The position numbers and the translations under genes are program-made. Positions 10,605 to 19,769 of a DNA stretch of 64,000 nt are shown one piece after another (the stretch's first letter is position 1; the number at the start of each line of letters is the position of its first letter). Source of the stretch: Nocardioides baculatus. GTDB taxonomy: Bacteria; Actinomycetota; Actinomycetes; Propionibacteriales; Nocardioidaceae. The notes under the pieces were generated by a model. That model saw nothing but the letters and a program-made list of their open reading frames with translations, made no database searches and was not told where the DNA came from. Where the stretch lies: the NCBI RefSeq assembly GCF_016735675.1, contig NZ_JAERSG010000003.1:1-64000 (forward strand), in the 5' to 3' direction.

Positions 10605-13048
10605 AGCTCGCGGGCCTCGAGGATCCGGCGGAGCACGAACGAGTTCGCGCCGAGCTGGTTGCGGGCGTACGAGCTGAGGCTGGTGTCCTCGACGGCCCGC
10701 TCGGCCGCGGCGAGGAACGACGCGTCGCCGGCGCCGAGGGGGTACATCGCGCGGATGGTGAGGCCCTGGTTGAGCAGGCCGCCCTTGAGCGTGTGCAGCT
10801 CCTCGAGGTAGCGGTGGGTGAACGGCGCGAGCAGCTCGGCCTGTCCGGGGCGCCAGAAGGTCGAGCCGAGGACGAGCGTCTCGCGGCTCGCCGGCACGGA
10901 GTAGTCGACGAAGAACGCGCGCCAGACCTCCTCCTTGGCCTCGACATCGGGGCGGGCGGCGAGGACCGCGAGGCGGCGCATGCCGGCGTCGGGGTCGGGG
11001 TCGGACTCGAGGAGCCGGCGGACCGCGTCGTCGTCGTAGTGGCCGAGCTCGGAGCGCCGCGTGGCCATCCGCCAGGCGAGGTCGAGGTCGGTGGCCTGCT
11101 CGGCAGCGGCCTCCAGCACCTTCCAGTGCTGGTCGGTCGAGGCGGACGCTGCCAGCGTGCGCAGCGCGGCCTGGCGGGCGTCGGGCAGCTCGACGAGCCC
11201 GACGACCGCGTCGGCGAGGCCGCGCAGCAGGTCGGGGGACTCGGCGGCGGGCGCCCAGCGGTCGGCGACCTGGAGGGCCTGGCCGAGGAACGGCTCGATG
11301 AGGGCCGGGCTGGTCTCGGTCGCCAGCGCGCGGGTGAGCGCCGCCGCGACGTCACGGGGCGCGACGTGCCCGAGCAGCAGGAGCTGGCCGGCGGTGGCGG
11401 CGACGAGCGCCCGGTCGAGCGGGTCGGTGAGCTGGTCGATGCGGGTGAGCATCGCCTCGAGCGACGTGGCGTCGGGCCGGACCGCGGCGAACGTGTAGTC
11501 GCCGGCGTTGACCAGGCGCAGGTCACCGGCGGGGAGCTCGACGGGTGTGCGCGACCCGGTGACCTCGTGGGAGGAACGACCCACGGCGACCAGGTCGTCG
11601 CCCGAGGTGTCGAAGACCGCGACGTCGAGGTGGTGCAGTCGGGGGTCGCCGCCGCTGGTGGTCTCGACGACCAGCTCGTCGCCGTCGATCGAGATCACGT
11701 CGGTGCCCGCCTCGTCGAGCCAGGCCTGCGTCCATGCCGACAGGTCGCGGCCGCTCGCGCGTGAGTAGCAGTCCATCAGGTCGTCGAGCCGGGTGTTGGA
11801 GAAGGCGTAGCGGCTGAAGTAGTCGCGCAGGCCCTCGACGAAGGCCGGCTCGCCGATGTAGGCGACGAGCTGGTGGAGCACGCTCTGGCCCTTGACGTAG
11901 GTGATCGCGTCGAAGTTGGCCATCGCGGAGGAGACGTCGGCGACGTCACTGCGGATCGGGTGGCGCGACGGGCTCATGTCCATCTCGTAGGCCGTCCGCT
12001 TCGAGGCGGCGAGGAACGTGGCCCACTGGTCGGTGAACTCCGAGGCTCCCGCCATGCCCCAGTTGGCCGCCCACGAGGCGAACGCCTCGTTGAGCCAGAG
12101 GTCGTCCCACCACTGCATCGTGACGAGGTCGCCGAACCACATGTGCGCCATCTCGTGGAAGATGAACTCGGCGCGGACGCCGCGCTGCGCGTGGGTCGGG
12201 GGAGTGCGGAAGAGCTGGCCGTCGCCGTAGGTCACGCAGCCCCAGTTCTCCATGGCCCCGCCGAGGTTGGGCACGAAGACCTGGTCGTAGCGCGACTGCG
12301 GGAACGGGTAGCCGAACTGCTCGCCGAAGAAGGCGAGACCCTGGCGGGTGAGGGTGACCAGCTCGTCGAGGTCACGCTCGAGGATCGGCACGAGCGACTG
12401 GCGGCAGTAGAAGCCGAGGTCGTAGCCGTCGTGCTGACGGCGCACCTCGTGGAAGGGGCCGGCGTTGACCACGACGACGTACGTCGACAGGCGCGGGGTG
12501 TCGGGATAGGTCCAGATCTTCGCGTCGTCACCCTCGACGTCCACGATCGACTCGGGAGCCCCGTTGGACGTCACGATCCACGACGACGGGGCGGTCACCA
12601 CGAAGCGGTGCGGCGCCTTGAGGTCGGGCTGGTCGAAGCAGGCCCACACGCGGCGGGCCTCGTCGGGCTCGAGGCTGGTCCAGACGTAGACGAGCTTGTC
12701 GGTGGGGTCGACCGTGCGGAGGATGCCCTCGCCGGTCCCGGTGTTGGTCGTGCTGGCCTCGACGACCAGGACGTTGTCGGCCGCGAGCGCGGGGAGCGGC
12801 AACCGGCCGTCCTCGGCCTGCGAGACGTCGATGTCCTCGCCGTTGAGCGTGGCACGGGCGACGTCCATCGCGACGTCCACGAACGTGGTCGCGCCGGGCT
12901 CGCTGCACGTGAACGTGATGGTGCTGACGGAGGAGAAGACCTCTCCCTCGAGCAGCCCGGTCATGTCGGCCGCGATGTCGTAGCGCTGGACCTCGAGGAG
13001 GGCCGATCGGGCCGCTGCTTCGGTCTGGGTGAGGGTCGAAAGACTCAT
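10601..13048 (-). CDS. pepN: Aminopeptidase N (M1 family)
   Basis: 815 residues from ATG 13048; the open frame extends about 97 codons further, but that part overlaps the divergent Nudix gene and lacks similarity. Cytosolic zinc metallopeptidase removing N-terminal residues. The exopeptidase motif GAMENWGCVTY is at about residue 262, and the zinc motif HEMAHMWFGDLVTMQWWDDLWLNE (HExxH-x18-E) at about 296. The C-terminal half is the alpha-helical ERAP1-like domain. Start chosen by the TAGGGT element 7 nt upstream and the family N-terminus. The stop lies in the last copy of the 31-bp repeat. Confidence 0.94.
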   Translation of the reverse strand: MSLSTLTQTEAAARSALLEVQRYDIAADMTGLLEGEVFSSVSTITFTCSEPGATTFVDVAMDVARATLNGEDIDVSQAEDGRLPLPALAADNVLVVEASTTNTGTGEGILRTVDPTDKLVYVWTSLEPDEARRVWACFDQPDLKAPHRFVVTAPSSWIVTSNGAPESIVDVEGDDAKIWTYPDTPRLSTYVVVVNAGPFHEVRRQHDGYDLGFYCRQSLVPILERDLDELVTLTRQGLAFFGEQFGYPFPQSRYDQVFVPNLGGAMENWGCVTYGDGQLFRTPPTHAQRGVRAEFIFHEMAHMWFGDLVTMQWWDDLWLNEAFASWAANWGMAGASEFTDQWATFLAASKRTAYEMDMSPSRHPIRSDVADVSSAMANFDAITYVKGQSVLHQLVAYIGEPAFVEGLRDYFSRYAFSNTRLDDLMDCYSRASGRDLSAWTQAWLDEAGTDVISIDGDELVVETTSGGDPRLHHLDVAVFDTSGDDLVAVGRSSHEVTGSRTPVELPAGDLRLVNAGDYTFAAVRPDATSLEAMLTRIDQLTDPLDRALVAATAGQLLLLGHVAPRDVAAALTRALATETSPALIEPFLGQALQVADRWAPAAESPDLLRGLADAVVGLVELPDARQAALRTLAASASTDQHWKVLEAAAEQATDLDLAWRMATRRSELGHYDDDAVRRLLESDPDPDAGMRRLAVLAARPDVEAKEEVWRAFFVDYSVPASRETLVLGSTFWRPGQAELLAPFTHRYLEELHTLKGGLLNQGLTIRAMYPLGAGDASFLAAAERAVEDTSLSSYARNQLGANSFVLRRILEAREL

Positions 13049-13055
13049 GCGGCCG

Positions 13056-13061
13056 ACCCTA
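13056..13061 (-). promoter_or_regulatory. -10 element TAGGGT of pepN
   Basis: TAGGGT on the minus strand, 7 nt before ATG 13048. It stands back to back with the Nudix -10 (13082-13087), 20 bp apart, so the two promoters must overlap. Confidence 0.6.
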
Positions 13062-13081
13062 TGCACTGTGTCCACCCGCGC

Positions 13082-13087
13082 TAGCGT
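13082..13087 (+). promoter_or_regulatory. -10 element TAGCGT of Nudix gene
   Basis: TAGCGT ends 7 nt before ATG 13095. Divergent with the pepN promoter; the expected -35 falls on the pepN -10. Confidence 0.5.
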
Positions 13088-13094
13088 GCGGGGC

Positions 13095-13715
13095 ATGGCC
13101 ACCCCTCGCGGAGACGACCCTGCTGACGACCTCGCCGACCGGCCGATGTCGTGGCCCGTCGTCTCGACCCACGACCTGCACCGCGACGACTGGGTGGTCG
13201 CGCTCCGCGAGGACGTGATCACGCGCCCCGGCCACTCCGAGCAGTTCAGCCGGATCAGCCTCGAGCACCCGGGTGCGGTCGTCGTGCTGGCGGTCGACGA
13301 CGACGAGCAGGTGATGTGCCTGCGGCAGTACCGCCACACGAGCGGTCACGAGTTCGTGGAGCTGCCCGCCGGCCTGAAGGACGCCGGTGACGAGCCACCG
13401 GTCGAGACCGCGAAGCGCGAGCTGCGCGAGGAGGTCGAGCTCGAGGCGTCGGACTGGCGGCTGCTGCTGAGCACCTTCGGCAGCGCCGGCATCAGCGACG
13501 AGGTGCACGACATCTTCCTGGCGCGCGGGCTGTCGCACGCGCCCCGCGGCGACTTCGAGATGCGCCACGAGGAAGCCGAGATGGAGCACTTCTGGGTGCC
13601 GATGTCCGACCTCCTCGACGCGGTGCTCGAGCGCCGGGTCCGACAGGGTCCGCTGGCCCAGGCCGTGCTGGCGTACGCCGTGCTCAAGGAGCGGGGCACC
13701 CTCGACGGTGCCTAG
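13095..13715 (+). CDS. Nudix hydrolase, ADP-ribose pyrophosphatase type
   Basis: 206 residues; equivalent in position to Rv1700 of M. tuberculosis, an ADP-ribose pyrophosphatase. The strands [20 protein letters not shown] and [14 protein letters not shown] lead into a Nudix box [20 protein letters not shown] with the RELREE metal-binding core; the usual Gly after EE is replaced. [20 protein letters not shown] follows, as in ADP-ribose enzymes. Start ATG 13095 is 7 nt from a TAGCGT hexamer. An in-frame ATG at 13029 would overlap pepN and is unlikely. Confidence 0.9.
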   Translation: MATPRGDDPADDLADRPMSWPVVSTHDLHRDDWVVALREDVITRPGHSEQFSRISLEHPGAVVVLAVDDDEQVMCLRQYRHTSGHEFVELPAGLKDAGDEPPVETAKRELREEVELEASDWRLLLSTFGSAGISDEVHDIFLARGLSHAPRGDFEMRHEEAEMEHFWVPMSDLLDAVLERRVRQGPLAQAVLAYAVLKERGTLDGA

Positions 13716-13728
13716 CGCCCGCCGGGAG

Positions 13729-13734
13729 TAGTGT
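13729..13734 (+). promoter_or_regulatory. Candidate -10 TAGTGT of ald
   Basis: TAGTGT inside a small dyad GGGAG (13724-13728) / CTCCC (13737-13741). It would give a leader of about 55 nt before ald. Confidence 0.4.
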
Positions 13735-13795
13735 CGCTCCCGCTGTGAGGCGAGCCACACCCGTGGCCCCTCTCCGATTCCATAGGAGCAAAGGC

Positions 13796-14911
13796 ATGAA
13801 GGTCGGCGTACCCAAGGAAGTCAAGAACCGCGAGTACCGCGTGGCCCTGACCCCCATCGGCGTGCACGAGCTGGTCCAGCACGGCCACGAGGTGGTCATC
13901 CAGAAGACCGCGGGCGAGGGCTCGCAGATCCCCGACGAGGAGTACGTCGCCGCGGGCGCCACGATGCTCGACACGGCCGACGACGTGTGGGGCACCGCGG
14001 ACATGATCCTTAAGGTCAAGGAGCCGGTCGCCGAGGAGTACCACCGGATGCGGGAGGGCCAGACCCTCTTCACCTACCTCCACCTCGCCGCCGACAAGCC
14101 GCTGACCGAGGAGCTGATGGCGCGCAAGGTCACCGGCATCGCCTACGAGACCGTCCAGCTGCCCTCCGGCGGCCTGCCGCTGCTCTACCCGATGTCGGAG
14201 GTCGCCGGCTGCCTGGCGCCCCAGGTCGGTGCCTACTCCCTCATGAAGGCCAACGGCGGCCGCGGCGTCCTGATGGGCGGTGTCGGCGGCGTGGCCAACG
14301 CCAAGGTCGTCATCATCGGCGCCGGCGTCTCGGGCCAGAACGCCGCCAACATCGCGCTCGGCATGGGTGCCGACGTGACACTGCTCGACACCGACCTCGA
14401 CAAGCTCCGGATGTCGTTCTGGCGCTACAACAACCGCGTCCACGGCCTCGCATCTTCCAAGCTCGCGATCGAGCAGCAGGTGATGGAGGCCGACATGGTG
14501 ATCGGCGCCGTGCTGATCCCCGGTGCGGCCGCGCCCAAGCTGGTCACCAACGACCTGGTCTCGCGGATGAAGCCCGGCTCGGTGCTCGTCGACATCGCGA
14601 TCGACCAGGGCGGCTGCTTCGAGGACTCGCACGCCACCACGCACGACGACCCGACCTACCAGGTCCACGACTCGGTGTTCTACTGCGTGGCCAACATGCC
14701 CGGCGCGGTGCCCAACACCTCGACGTACGCCCTCACCAACGCGACGCTGCCCTACGCGGTCGCGCTCGCCGACAAGGGCTGGCAGCAGGCGCTCCGCGAC
14801 GACCCGAGCCTGGCGCTGGGCCTCAACACCCACGCCGGCCAGCTCACCAACGGTCCGGTCGGCGCCGCCGTCGGCATCGACGCGGTGGGGCTCGACAGCG
14901 TTCTCGCCTGA
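13796..14911 (+). CDS. ald: Alanine dehydrogenase
   Basis: 371 residues; NAD-dependent interconversion of L-alanine and pyruvate plus ammonia. The N-terminus [20 protein letters not shown] is the family signature, and the substrate region MILKVKEP and TYLHLAADK follow. The Rossmann fold is [28 protein letters not shown] (about 168-195). The catalytic His lies in the TYLHLA segment and an Asp in [11 protein letters not shown]. The start has AGGAGCAAAGGC upstream. It has its own leader of about 80 bp and a 10-nt gap to xerD, so the two may be co-transcribed. Confidence 0.96.
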   Translation: MKVGVPKEVKNREYRVALTPIGVHELVQHGHEVVIQKTAGEGSQIPDEEYVAAGATMLDTADDVWGTADMILKVKEPVAEEYHRMREGQTLFTYLHLAADKPLTEELMARKVTGIAYETVQLPSGGLPLLYPMSEVAGCLAPQVGAYSLMKANGGRGVLMGGVGGVANAKVVIIGAGVSGQNAANIALGMGADVTLLDTDLDKLRMSFWRYNNRVHGLASSKLAIEQQVMEADMVIGAVLIPGAAAPKLVTNDLVSRMKPGSVLVDIAIDQGGCFEDSHATTHDDPTYQVHDSVFYCVANMPGAVPNTSTYALTNATLPYAVALADKGWQQALRDDPSLALGLNTHAGQLTNGPVGAAVGIDAVGLDSVLA

Positions 14912-14921
14912 GAGTGCCCGG

Positions 14922-15842
14922 GTGAGTCTCGGCCGGGCCGTCCGCACGTACCTCGACCACCTCACGGTCGAGCGCGGCCTGGCCGCCAACACCCTCAGCT
15001 CCTACCGGCGCGACCTGGGCCGGTACGACGAGTTCCTCGCCGCGCAGGGGATCGACGACCTGGACGCGGTCACCGAGCAGACGGTGGCCGCGTTCCTGGT
15101 GAGCCTGCGTGAGGGGAGCGAGGGCCACCCACCGCTCAGTGCGACCTCGGCCGCCCGGACCGTGGTGGCGGTGCGCGGCTTCCACAAGTTCGCCGTGTCC
15201 GACGGGCTCGCCGTGGCCGACCCGGCCGCGGCGGTGAAGCCGCCGACCCCGGCGAAGCGGCTGCCCAAGGCGTTGCCGCTGTCCGACGTCGAGGCGATCC
15301 TCGAGGCGGCCGGCGCACCCGACACGGTGCTGGCGTTGCGCGACCGGGCGCTGCTCGAGCTGCTCTACGGCACCGGCGCGCGGATCTCCGAGGCCGTCGG
15401 CCTCGACGTCGACGACCTCGACGCGGTCGACGGCACGGTGCTGCTGCGCGGCAAGGGCGGCAAGGAGCGGCTGGTGCCGGTCGGCGGCTACGCCCGGGAT
15501 GCGGTCGCCGCCTACCTGGCCCGCGCCCGGCCGGAGATCGTCGGCGCCGGACGTGGCGGACCTGCGATGTTCCTCAACTCGCGCGGCGGCCGCCTGTCGC
15601 GGCAGAGTGCCTGGGCGGTGCTGGTGAAGGCCGCCGAGCGTGCGGGCGTCACGGCCTCGGTGTCGCCGCACACGCTGCGCCACTCCTTCGCCACGCACCT
15701 GCTGGACGGCGGCGCGGACGTACGCGTGGTGCAGGAGCTGCTGGGGCACGCCTCCGTGACCACGACGCAGGTCTACACGCTCGTCACGGTCGACAACCTG
15801 CGCGAGGTCTTCGCCACCGCGCACCCGCGGGCGCGGGAGTGA
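14922..15842 (+). CDS. xerD: Tyrosine recombinase XerD
   Basis: 306 residues; chromosome-dimer resolution at dif together with XerC. The N-terminal SAM-like domain is [22 protein letters not shown]. The catalytic set is intact: Arg in [14 protein letters not shown], Lys in [11 protein letters not shown], His-x-x-Arg in [30 protein letters not shown], and the nucleophile Tyr in TQVYTLV. This is the syntenic XerD of actinobacteria (after pyrG and the Nudix gene), not a phage integrase. Start GTG 14922. The TGA overlaps the next gene's ATG. Confidence 0.95.
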   Translation: MSLGRAVRTYLDHLTVERGLAANTLSSYRRDLGRYDEFLAAQGIDDLDAVTEQTVAAFLVSLREGSEGHPPLSATSAARTVVAVRGFHKFAVSDGLAVADPAAAVKPPTPAKRLPKALPLSDVEAILEAAGAPDTVLALRDRALLELLYGTGARISEAVGLDVDDLDAVDGTVLLRGKGGKERLVPVGGYARDAVAAYLARARPEIVGAGRGGPAMFLNSRGGRLSRQSAWAVLVKAAERAGVTASVSPHTLRHSFATHLLDGGADVRVVQELLGHASVTTTQVYTLVTVDNLREVFATAHPRARE

Positions 15843-18800
15843 TGGTCCGCCTGCGGCTGCTCGGCCAGCCGAGCTGGGACGGCGCACCGCTGGTCGGGGC
15901 GCGCCCGCAGGCGCTGCTCGCCGCGCTGGTCCTCGAGCCGCGCGGGCTGAGCGTCGCCCACCTCGTCGAGCAGGTCTGGGAGGACGCACCCCCGGCCAAC
16001 CCGGGCAAGGCCCTCCAGGTGCTGGTGTCCCGCCTGCGCTCGGCCACCTCATCCGACGTCATCGAGCTGACCGAGAACGGCTACCGCCTGGGGCTGCGGC
16101 CCGACGAGGTCGACGCGCTGGCGCTCGGCCTTCACGTCGCGGAGGCGCGCGACCTGTTGCGGGCAGGCGACGCCGTGGGCGCCGCGGCCCGCGCCGAGGC
16201 CGCCCGTGGCCTGGCCGGGTCGTTGGAGGACGAGCCGTCGGGCCCGCTGGCCACGCTGCGGGACCTGACGACCCGGACACTGGCGGCTGCGGACGACGTG
16301 CTCGGCCGGGCCCTCGCCCGGCAGGGCCGGCACGCCGAGGCGCTGCCGCTGCTGGAGGCCGCCGCTGCGCGCTGGGTCGACGACGCCGGTGTGCTGGGCG
16401 ACCTGCTGCGCACGATGGCGGCGCTCGGCGGACCGGCGGTGGCGCTCGGCCGCTACGAGGCCTACCGCGAGGACCTCGCCGAGCGGCTCGGCGTCGACCC
16501 CGCGCCCGAGCTCCAGCACCTCCACCGCGAGCTCCTCGCCGCCGACGACCCGGTGCGCACCGGTCTGAGGTACGACGGTGAGCGGCTGCTCGGGCGCGAC
16601 GACGACCTGGCCCGGCTCCGGTCCGCCCTCGCGACGTCGCGGCTCGTGACGGTCCTCGGCCCGGGCGGGATCGGCAAGACGAGCGTGGCCCAGGCGCTCG
16701 CGCGCGAGTCGACGCTGCCGCACGTGCGGGTGGTCGAGCTGGTCGGTGTGGGCGCGGGCGACGACGTGGTGGCGGCCGTGGGTGCCGGCCTGGGCGTACG
16801 CGGCTCGGTCACGACCCGCGCGATCCTCACCCCGGCCCAGCAGGCCGACGTACGCAGTCGGATCGCCGCCGAGCTGGACGCGGGGCCGACCCTGCTCGTG
16901 CTCGACAACTGCGAGCACGTGCTGGAGCCGGTGGCGGCGCTGGTGGCGTTCCTGCTGGCGACCACGCGCGACCTGCAGGTGCTGGCGACGAGCCGGGCAC
17001 CGCTGCGGCTCGCCGCCGAGCGCGCCGTGCCGCTCACCCAGCTGTCGCCGGCCGACGCCGCGGACCTGTTCGTCCGCCGGGCGACGGCGACGCGGCCCGA
17101 CGCCGTGCTCGACCCGGAGGCCGTGCGTGAGGTGGTCGAGCGCCTCGACGGGCTCCCGCTGGCCGTCGAGCTCGCCGCGGCCCGCGTGCGTACGATGACC
17201 GTCGCCGAGGTGGCCGCCGCGCTCGACGACCGTTTCGCCGCCCTGCGCAGCCGCGACCGCAGCACCCCCGACCGGCACCGCACGCTCGAGGCCGTCATCG
17301 CGTGGTCGTGGGACCTGCTGGCACCCGACGAGCAACGGGCCCTGGCCTGGCTGTCGGTCTTCCAGGACGGGTTCGACCGGGCGACCGCGACGAGCGTGCT
17401 GGGGACCGACGGCCCCGACCTGGTCGGCGTGCTCGTCGAGCAGTCGCTGCTCGTGATGGGGGAGGGCGCCGGGGGCGCACGCTTCCGCGCACTGGAGACG
17501 ATCCGGGAGTACGCCGCGACCCGGCTGGTCGCGGCCGGTGAGCACGACGACGCGGTCGCCGCGCAGCGGCGGTGGGCGCTCGAGCACGCGGAGCGCGCCG
17601 TCGACCTCGTCGTGGCCGAGCACCAGGTCGCGCTGCTCGACGCGCTGGTGCGCGAGCAGAACAACCTGACCGACGTGCTGCGGCACGCGCTGTCGGTCGG
17701 TGACCGCGCGGTGGTCGCCCGACTGGTGGCGCTGCTCGGGAGCGTCTGGACGATCACCGGTGACCAGCCGCGGGTCTTCGCGGTGTGCGACCCGGCCGCG
17801 GAGCTGCTCACCGGCTGGGAGGTGCCCGTCGACCTGCTCCCGGACGCCCAGGAGGCGGCCGGCGTGCTGATGATCCACCTGAGCTGGATGCCCAGCGTCG
17901 ACCTCAGCGGGCTGCGCGACCTGCTCCTGCAGGGCGAGCGACCGGTCGGCCCCTGGGGCCTCATCGGGCACACCGTCCACGTCGCGAGCGAGCCGGCGGA
18001 CGTCTCTGCGCGGCTCAGTGAGGTCGCCTCCACCCAGCCGACCGCGATGGCCGGTGCGCTGCTGATGTGGGCCGCCATCGTGGGGGAGAACGTCGGCGAC
18101 GTGGAGACCGCCCGCGCCCGGGCCGAGCAGGCGCTCGCCCTCGGCCCGCTGCCGCCCTACCTCACCGCGTCGCTCCACGCCGAGCTGAGCCAGCTGGCCA
18201 TGGCGGTCGGCGACCACCACCGCGCCGCCGAGCACGCCGAGATCGCGTGGCCCCTGCTCGAGCGCGTGCACTCGGTGACCGACGCGTACAGCCTGCGGAT
18301 GGCGACCGCGATCGCCCCTCTGCTCGACGGCGACGTCGACCGTGCCGCCGCGATGCTGGCGGACTTCGGGGAGCCCGACGGCGAGACGGCCCAGATGGGT
18401 GCCCGCCTCACGTGGCTCACCGCGCAGGCGGAGCTCGCCCTCGCCCGCGGCGACCACGCGGGCGCGATCCGGCGCTACGACGACATCGTCGAGATGGTGG
18501 TCGAGTCCGACCCCGCGGCCGGCATCAACCCGTGGCTGATGCTGGCGGCATCGGCCGCCCTGGTGGCACGTGCCCGGCACGGCGGCCTCGACGTCGACCC
18601 GCGGGCGAGCGAGCTGCGCGACCTGCTGCTCGGCTCGTCGGCCGCCCTCGTCGACGGGTCCCTCTGGTTCGCCGACCTGCCCCTCAACGGCGTGATGCTG
18701 GTCGCGCTCGGCACGTGGGTGCTGCGCTTCGGGCCGCCCGAGCAGCACGAGGACGGCGTACGCCTGCTCGCCATCGCGCACCGATGGGCCTACAACCGCA

Positions 18801-18970
18801 GCATCCCGGTGATGGCGTGGGAGCCGCTCGTGGAGCTCGCCGACGCAGCGGTGCCGGGACGGGTCGACCAGCTCGTCGAGGAGCTGGCCGACCGCCCCGG
18901 CCCGGACCTGCTGCCCGGCGCCGCAGAGGTCGTGGACCGATTGCGGCGCCTGTGGCTCACATCTTCTTGA
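15842..18970 (+). CDS. BTAD-domain transcriptional regulator with NB-ARC ATPase (AfsR-like)
   Basis: 1042 residues. The N-terminal OmpR-type winged helix starts VRLRLLGQPSWDGAPL and includes SVAHLVEQVWEDAPP and ALQVLVSRLRSA (1-85). A bacterial transcriptional activation domain (about 95-240) follows, then an NB-ARC/STAND ATPase with P-loop LGPGGIGKTSVAQALA (about 268) and Walker B LLVLDNCEHV. GLPLAVELAAARV marks the GxP motif. The last 450 residues are helical, TPR-like. Such proteins are ATP-switched activators of secondary metabolism or export genes. ATG 15842 (GTG 15839 is also in frame) overlaps the xerD stop. The 3' end overlaps the convergent exporter permease by 14 bp, making that exporter a candidate target. 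Confidence 0.88.
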   Translation: MVRLRLLGQPSWDGAPLVGARPQALLAALVLEPRGLSVAHLVEQVWEDAPPANPGKALQVLVSRLRSATSSDVIELTENGYRLGLRPDEVDALALGLHVAEARDLLRAGDAVGAAARAEAARGLAGSLEDEPSGPLATLRDLTTRTLAAADDVLGRALARQGRHAEALPLLEAAAARWVDDAGVLGDLLRTMAALGGPAVALGRYEAYREDLAERLGVDPAPELQHLHRELLAADDPVRTGLRYDGERLLGRDDDLARLRSALATSRLVTVLGPGGIGKTSVAQALARESTLPHVRVVELVGVGAGDDVVAAVGAGLGVRGSVTTRAILTPAQQADVRSRIAAELDAGPTLLVLDNCEHVLEPVAALVAFLLATTRDLQVLATSRAPLRLAAERAVPLTQLSPADAADLFVRRATATRPDAVLDPEAVREVVERLDGLPLAVELAAARVRTMTVAEVAAALDDRFAALRSRDRSTPDRHRTLEAVIAWSWDLLAPDEQRALAWLSVFQDGFDRATATSVLGTDGPDLVGVLVEQSLLVMGEGAGGARFRALETIREYAATRLVAAGEHDDAVAAQRRWALEHAERAVDLVVAEHQVALLDALVREQNNLTDVLRHALSVGDRAVVARLVALLGSVWTITGDQPRVFAVCDPAAELLTGWEVPVDLLPDAQEAAGVLMIHLSWMPSVDLSGLRDLLLQGERPVGPWGLIGHTVHVASEPADVSARLSEVASTQPTAMAGALLMWAAIVGENVGDVETARARAEQALALGPLPPYLTASLHAELSQLAMAVGDHHRAAEHAEIAWPLLERVHSVTDAYSLRMATAIAPLLDGDVDRAAAMLADFGEPDGETAQMGARLTWLTAQAELALARGDHAGAIRRYDDIVEMVVESDPAAGINPWLMLAASAALVARARHGGLDVDPRASELRDLLLGSSAALVDGSLWFADLPLNGVMLVALGTWVLRFGPPEQHEDGVRLLAIAHRWAYNRSIPVMAWEPLVELADAAVPGRVDQLVEELADRPGPDLLPGAAEVVDRLRRLWLTSS

Positions 18971-19769
18971 AGCGGCGTACGGACAGCGGGGCGAAGATCG
19001 CCACCACGACCGCGCAACCGACGAGCGCCCAGCCGACCGCGCCCGTCACCTCGCCGCGGTTGGCGAGGTCGCGGAGCGCGGTGATCACCAGCGACACCGG
19101 GTTGACCTCGGCGAAGGCCTCCAGCGGGCGGGGCATCGTGTCGGTCGGGACGAACGCGTTGGACAGGAACGTCAGCGGGAACATCACCAGCAGGGAGATC
19201 CCCTGCACGCCCTGGGCGTTGCGCCCGACCAGGCCGAAGAAGGTGAAGATCCAGGCCAACGACCAGCCCGCGACGACGGCGAGCAGGATCGCGCCGGCCA
19301 CGCCTGCGAAGCCACCGCCCGGGCGGTAGCCGATCGCGATGCCGACGGTGAAGGTGAGCACCGCGGCGATGAGGTAGCGCAGCATGTCGGCGACCATCGG
19401 CCCGGCCAGCGGCGCGATGCGCGCGATGGGCAGCACCTTGAACCGGTCGAAGACGCCGGAGTCGAGGTCGGTGCGCAGCTGTACGCCGGTCGCGACGCAC
19501 GCCGTGAGCACGGTCTGGCCGATCAGGCCGGGGATGATGAGCGGCAGGTAGCTGCCGACGTCGCCGGAGATCGCGCCGCCGAAGATGTAGGCGAACATCG
19601 CGGTGAAGATCAGCGGCTGGATGGTGACGTCGAACATCACCTCCAGGCTGCGGCGCATCTTGACGGTCGCCCGCCAGGCGAGCGTCATGGTCTGCGAGAT
19701 CGTGTCGGAGAGGCTGACGTGCGGGGCGAGGTCGACGGTGTCGGGCCGTTCGGGGCTCAGGGTGGTCAT
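18957..19769 (-). CDS. ABC-2 type transporter permease (DrrB-like)
   Basis: 270 residues with six predicted membrane segments, e.g. VMFDVTIQPLIFTAMFAYIF, YLPLIIPGLIGQTVLTACVA, YLIAAVLTFTVGIAIGY, AILLAVVAGWSLAWIFTFF, GISLLVMFPLTFLSNAFVP and a last one ending in APLSVRRFKKM. ABC-2 membrane domain of the daunorubicin-exporter type; partner of the ATPase with which it overlaps by 4 nt (ATGA). Typical substrates are hydrophobic antibiotics or lipids; the actual substrate is unknown. Ends inside the 3' end of the BTAD regulator gene. Confidence 0.92.
   Translation of the reverse strand: MTTLSPERPDTVDLAPHVSLSDTISQTMTLAWRATVKMRRSLEVMFDVTIQPLIFTAMFAYIFGGAISGDVGSYLPLIIPGLIGQTVLTACVATGVQLRTDLDSGVFDRFKVLPIARIAPLAGPMVADMLRYLIAAVLTFTVGIAIGYRPGGGFAGVAGAILLAVVAGWSLAWIFTFFGLVGRNAQGVQGISLLVMFPLTFLSNAFVPTDTMPRPLEAFAEVNPVSLVITALRDLANRGEVTGAVGWALVGCAVVVAIFAPLSVRRFKKM

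Noticed and set aside
12946..13339. N-terminal extension of pepN by 97 codons
   Set aside because: The extension runs through the divergent Nudix gene, is Ser/Arg-rich and does not resemble M1 aminopeptidases. The promoter hexamer supports ATG 13048.
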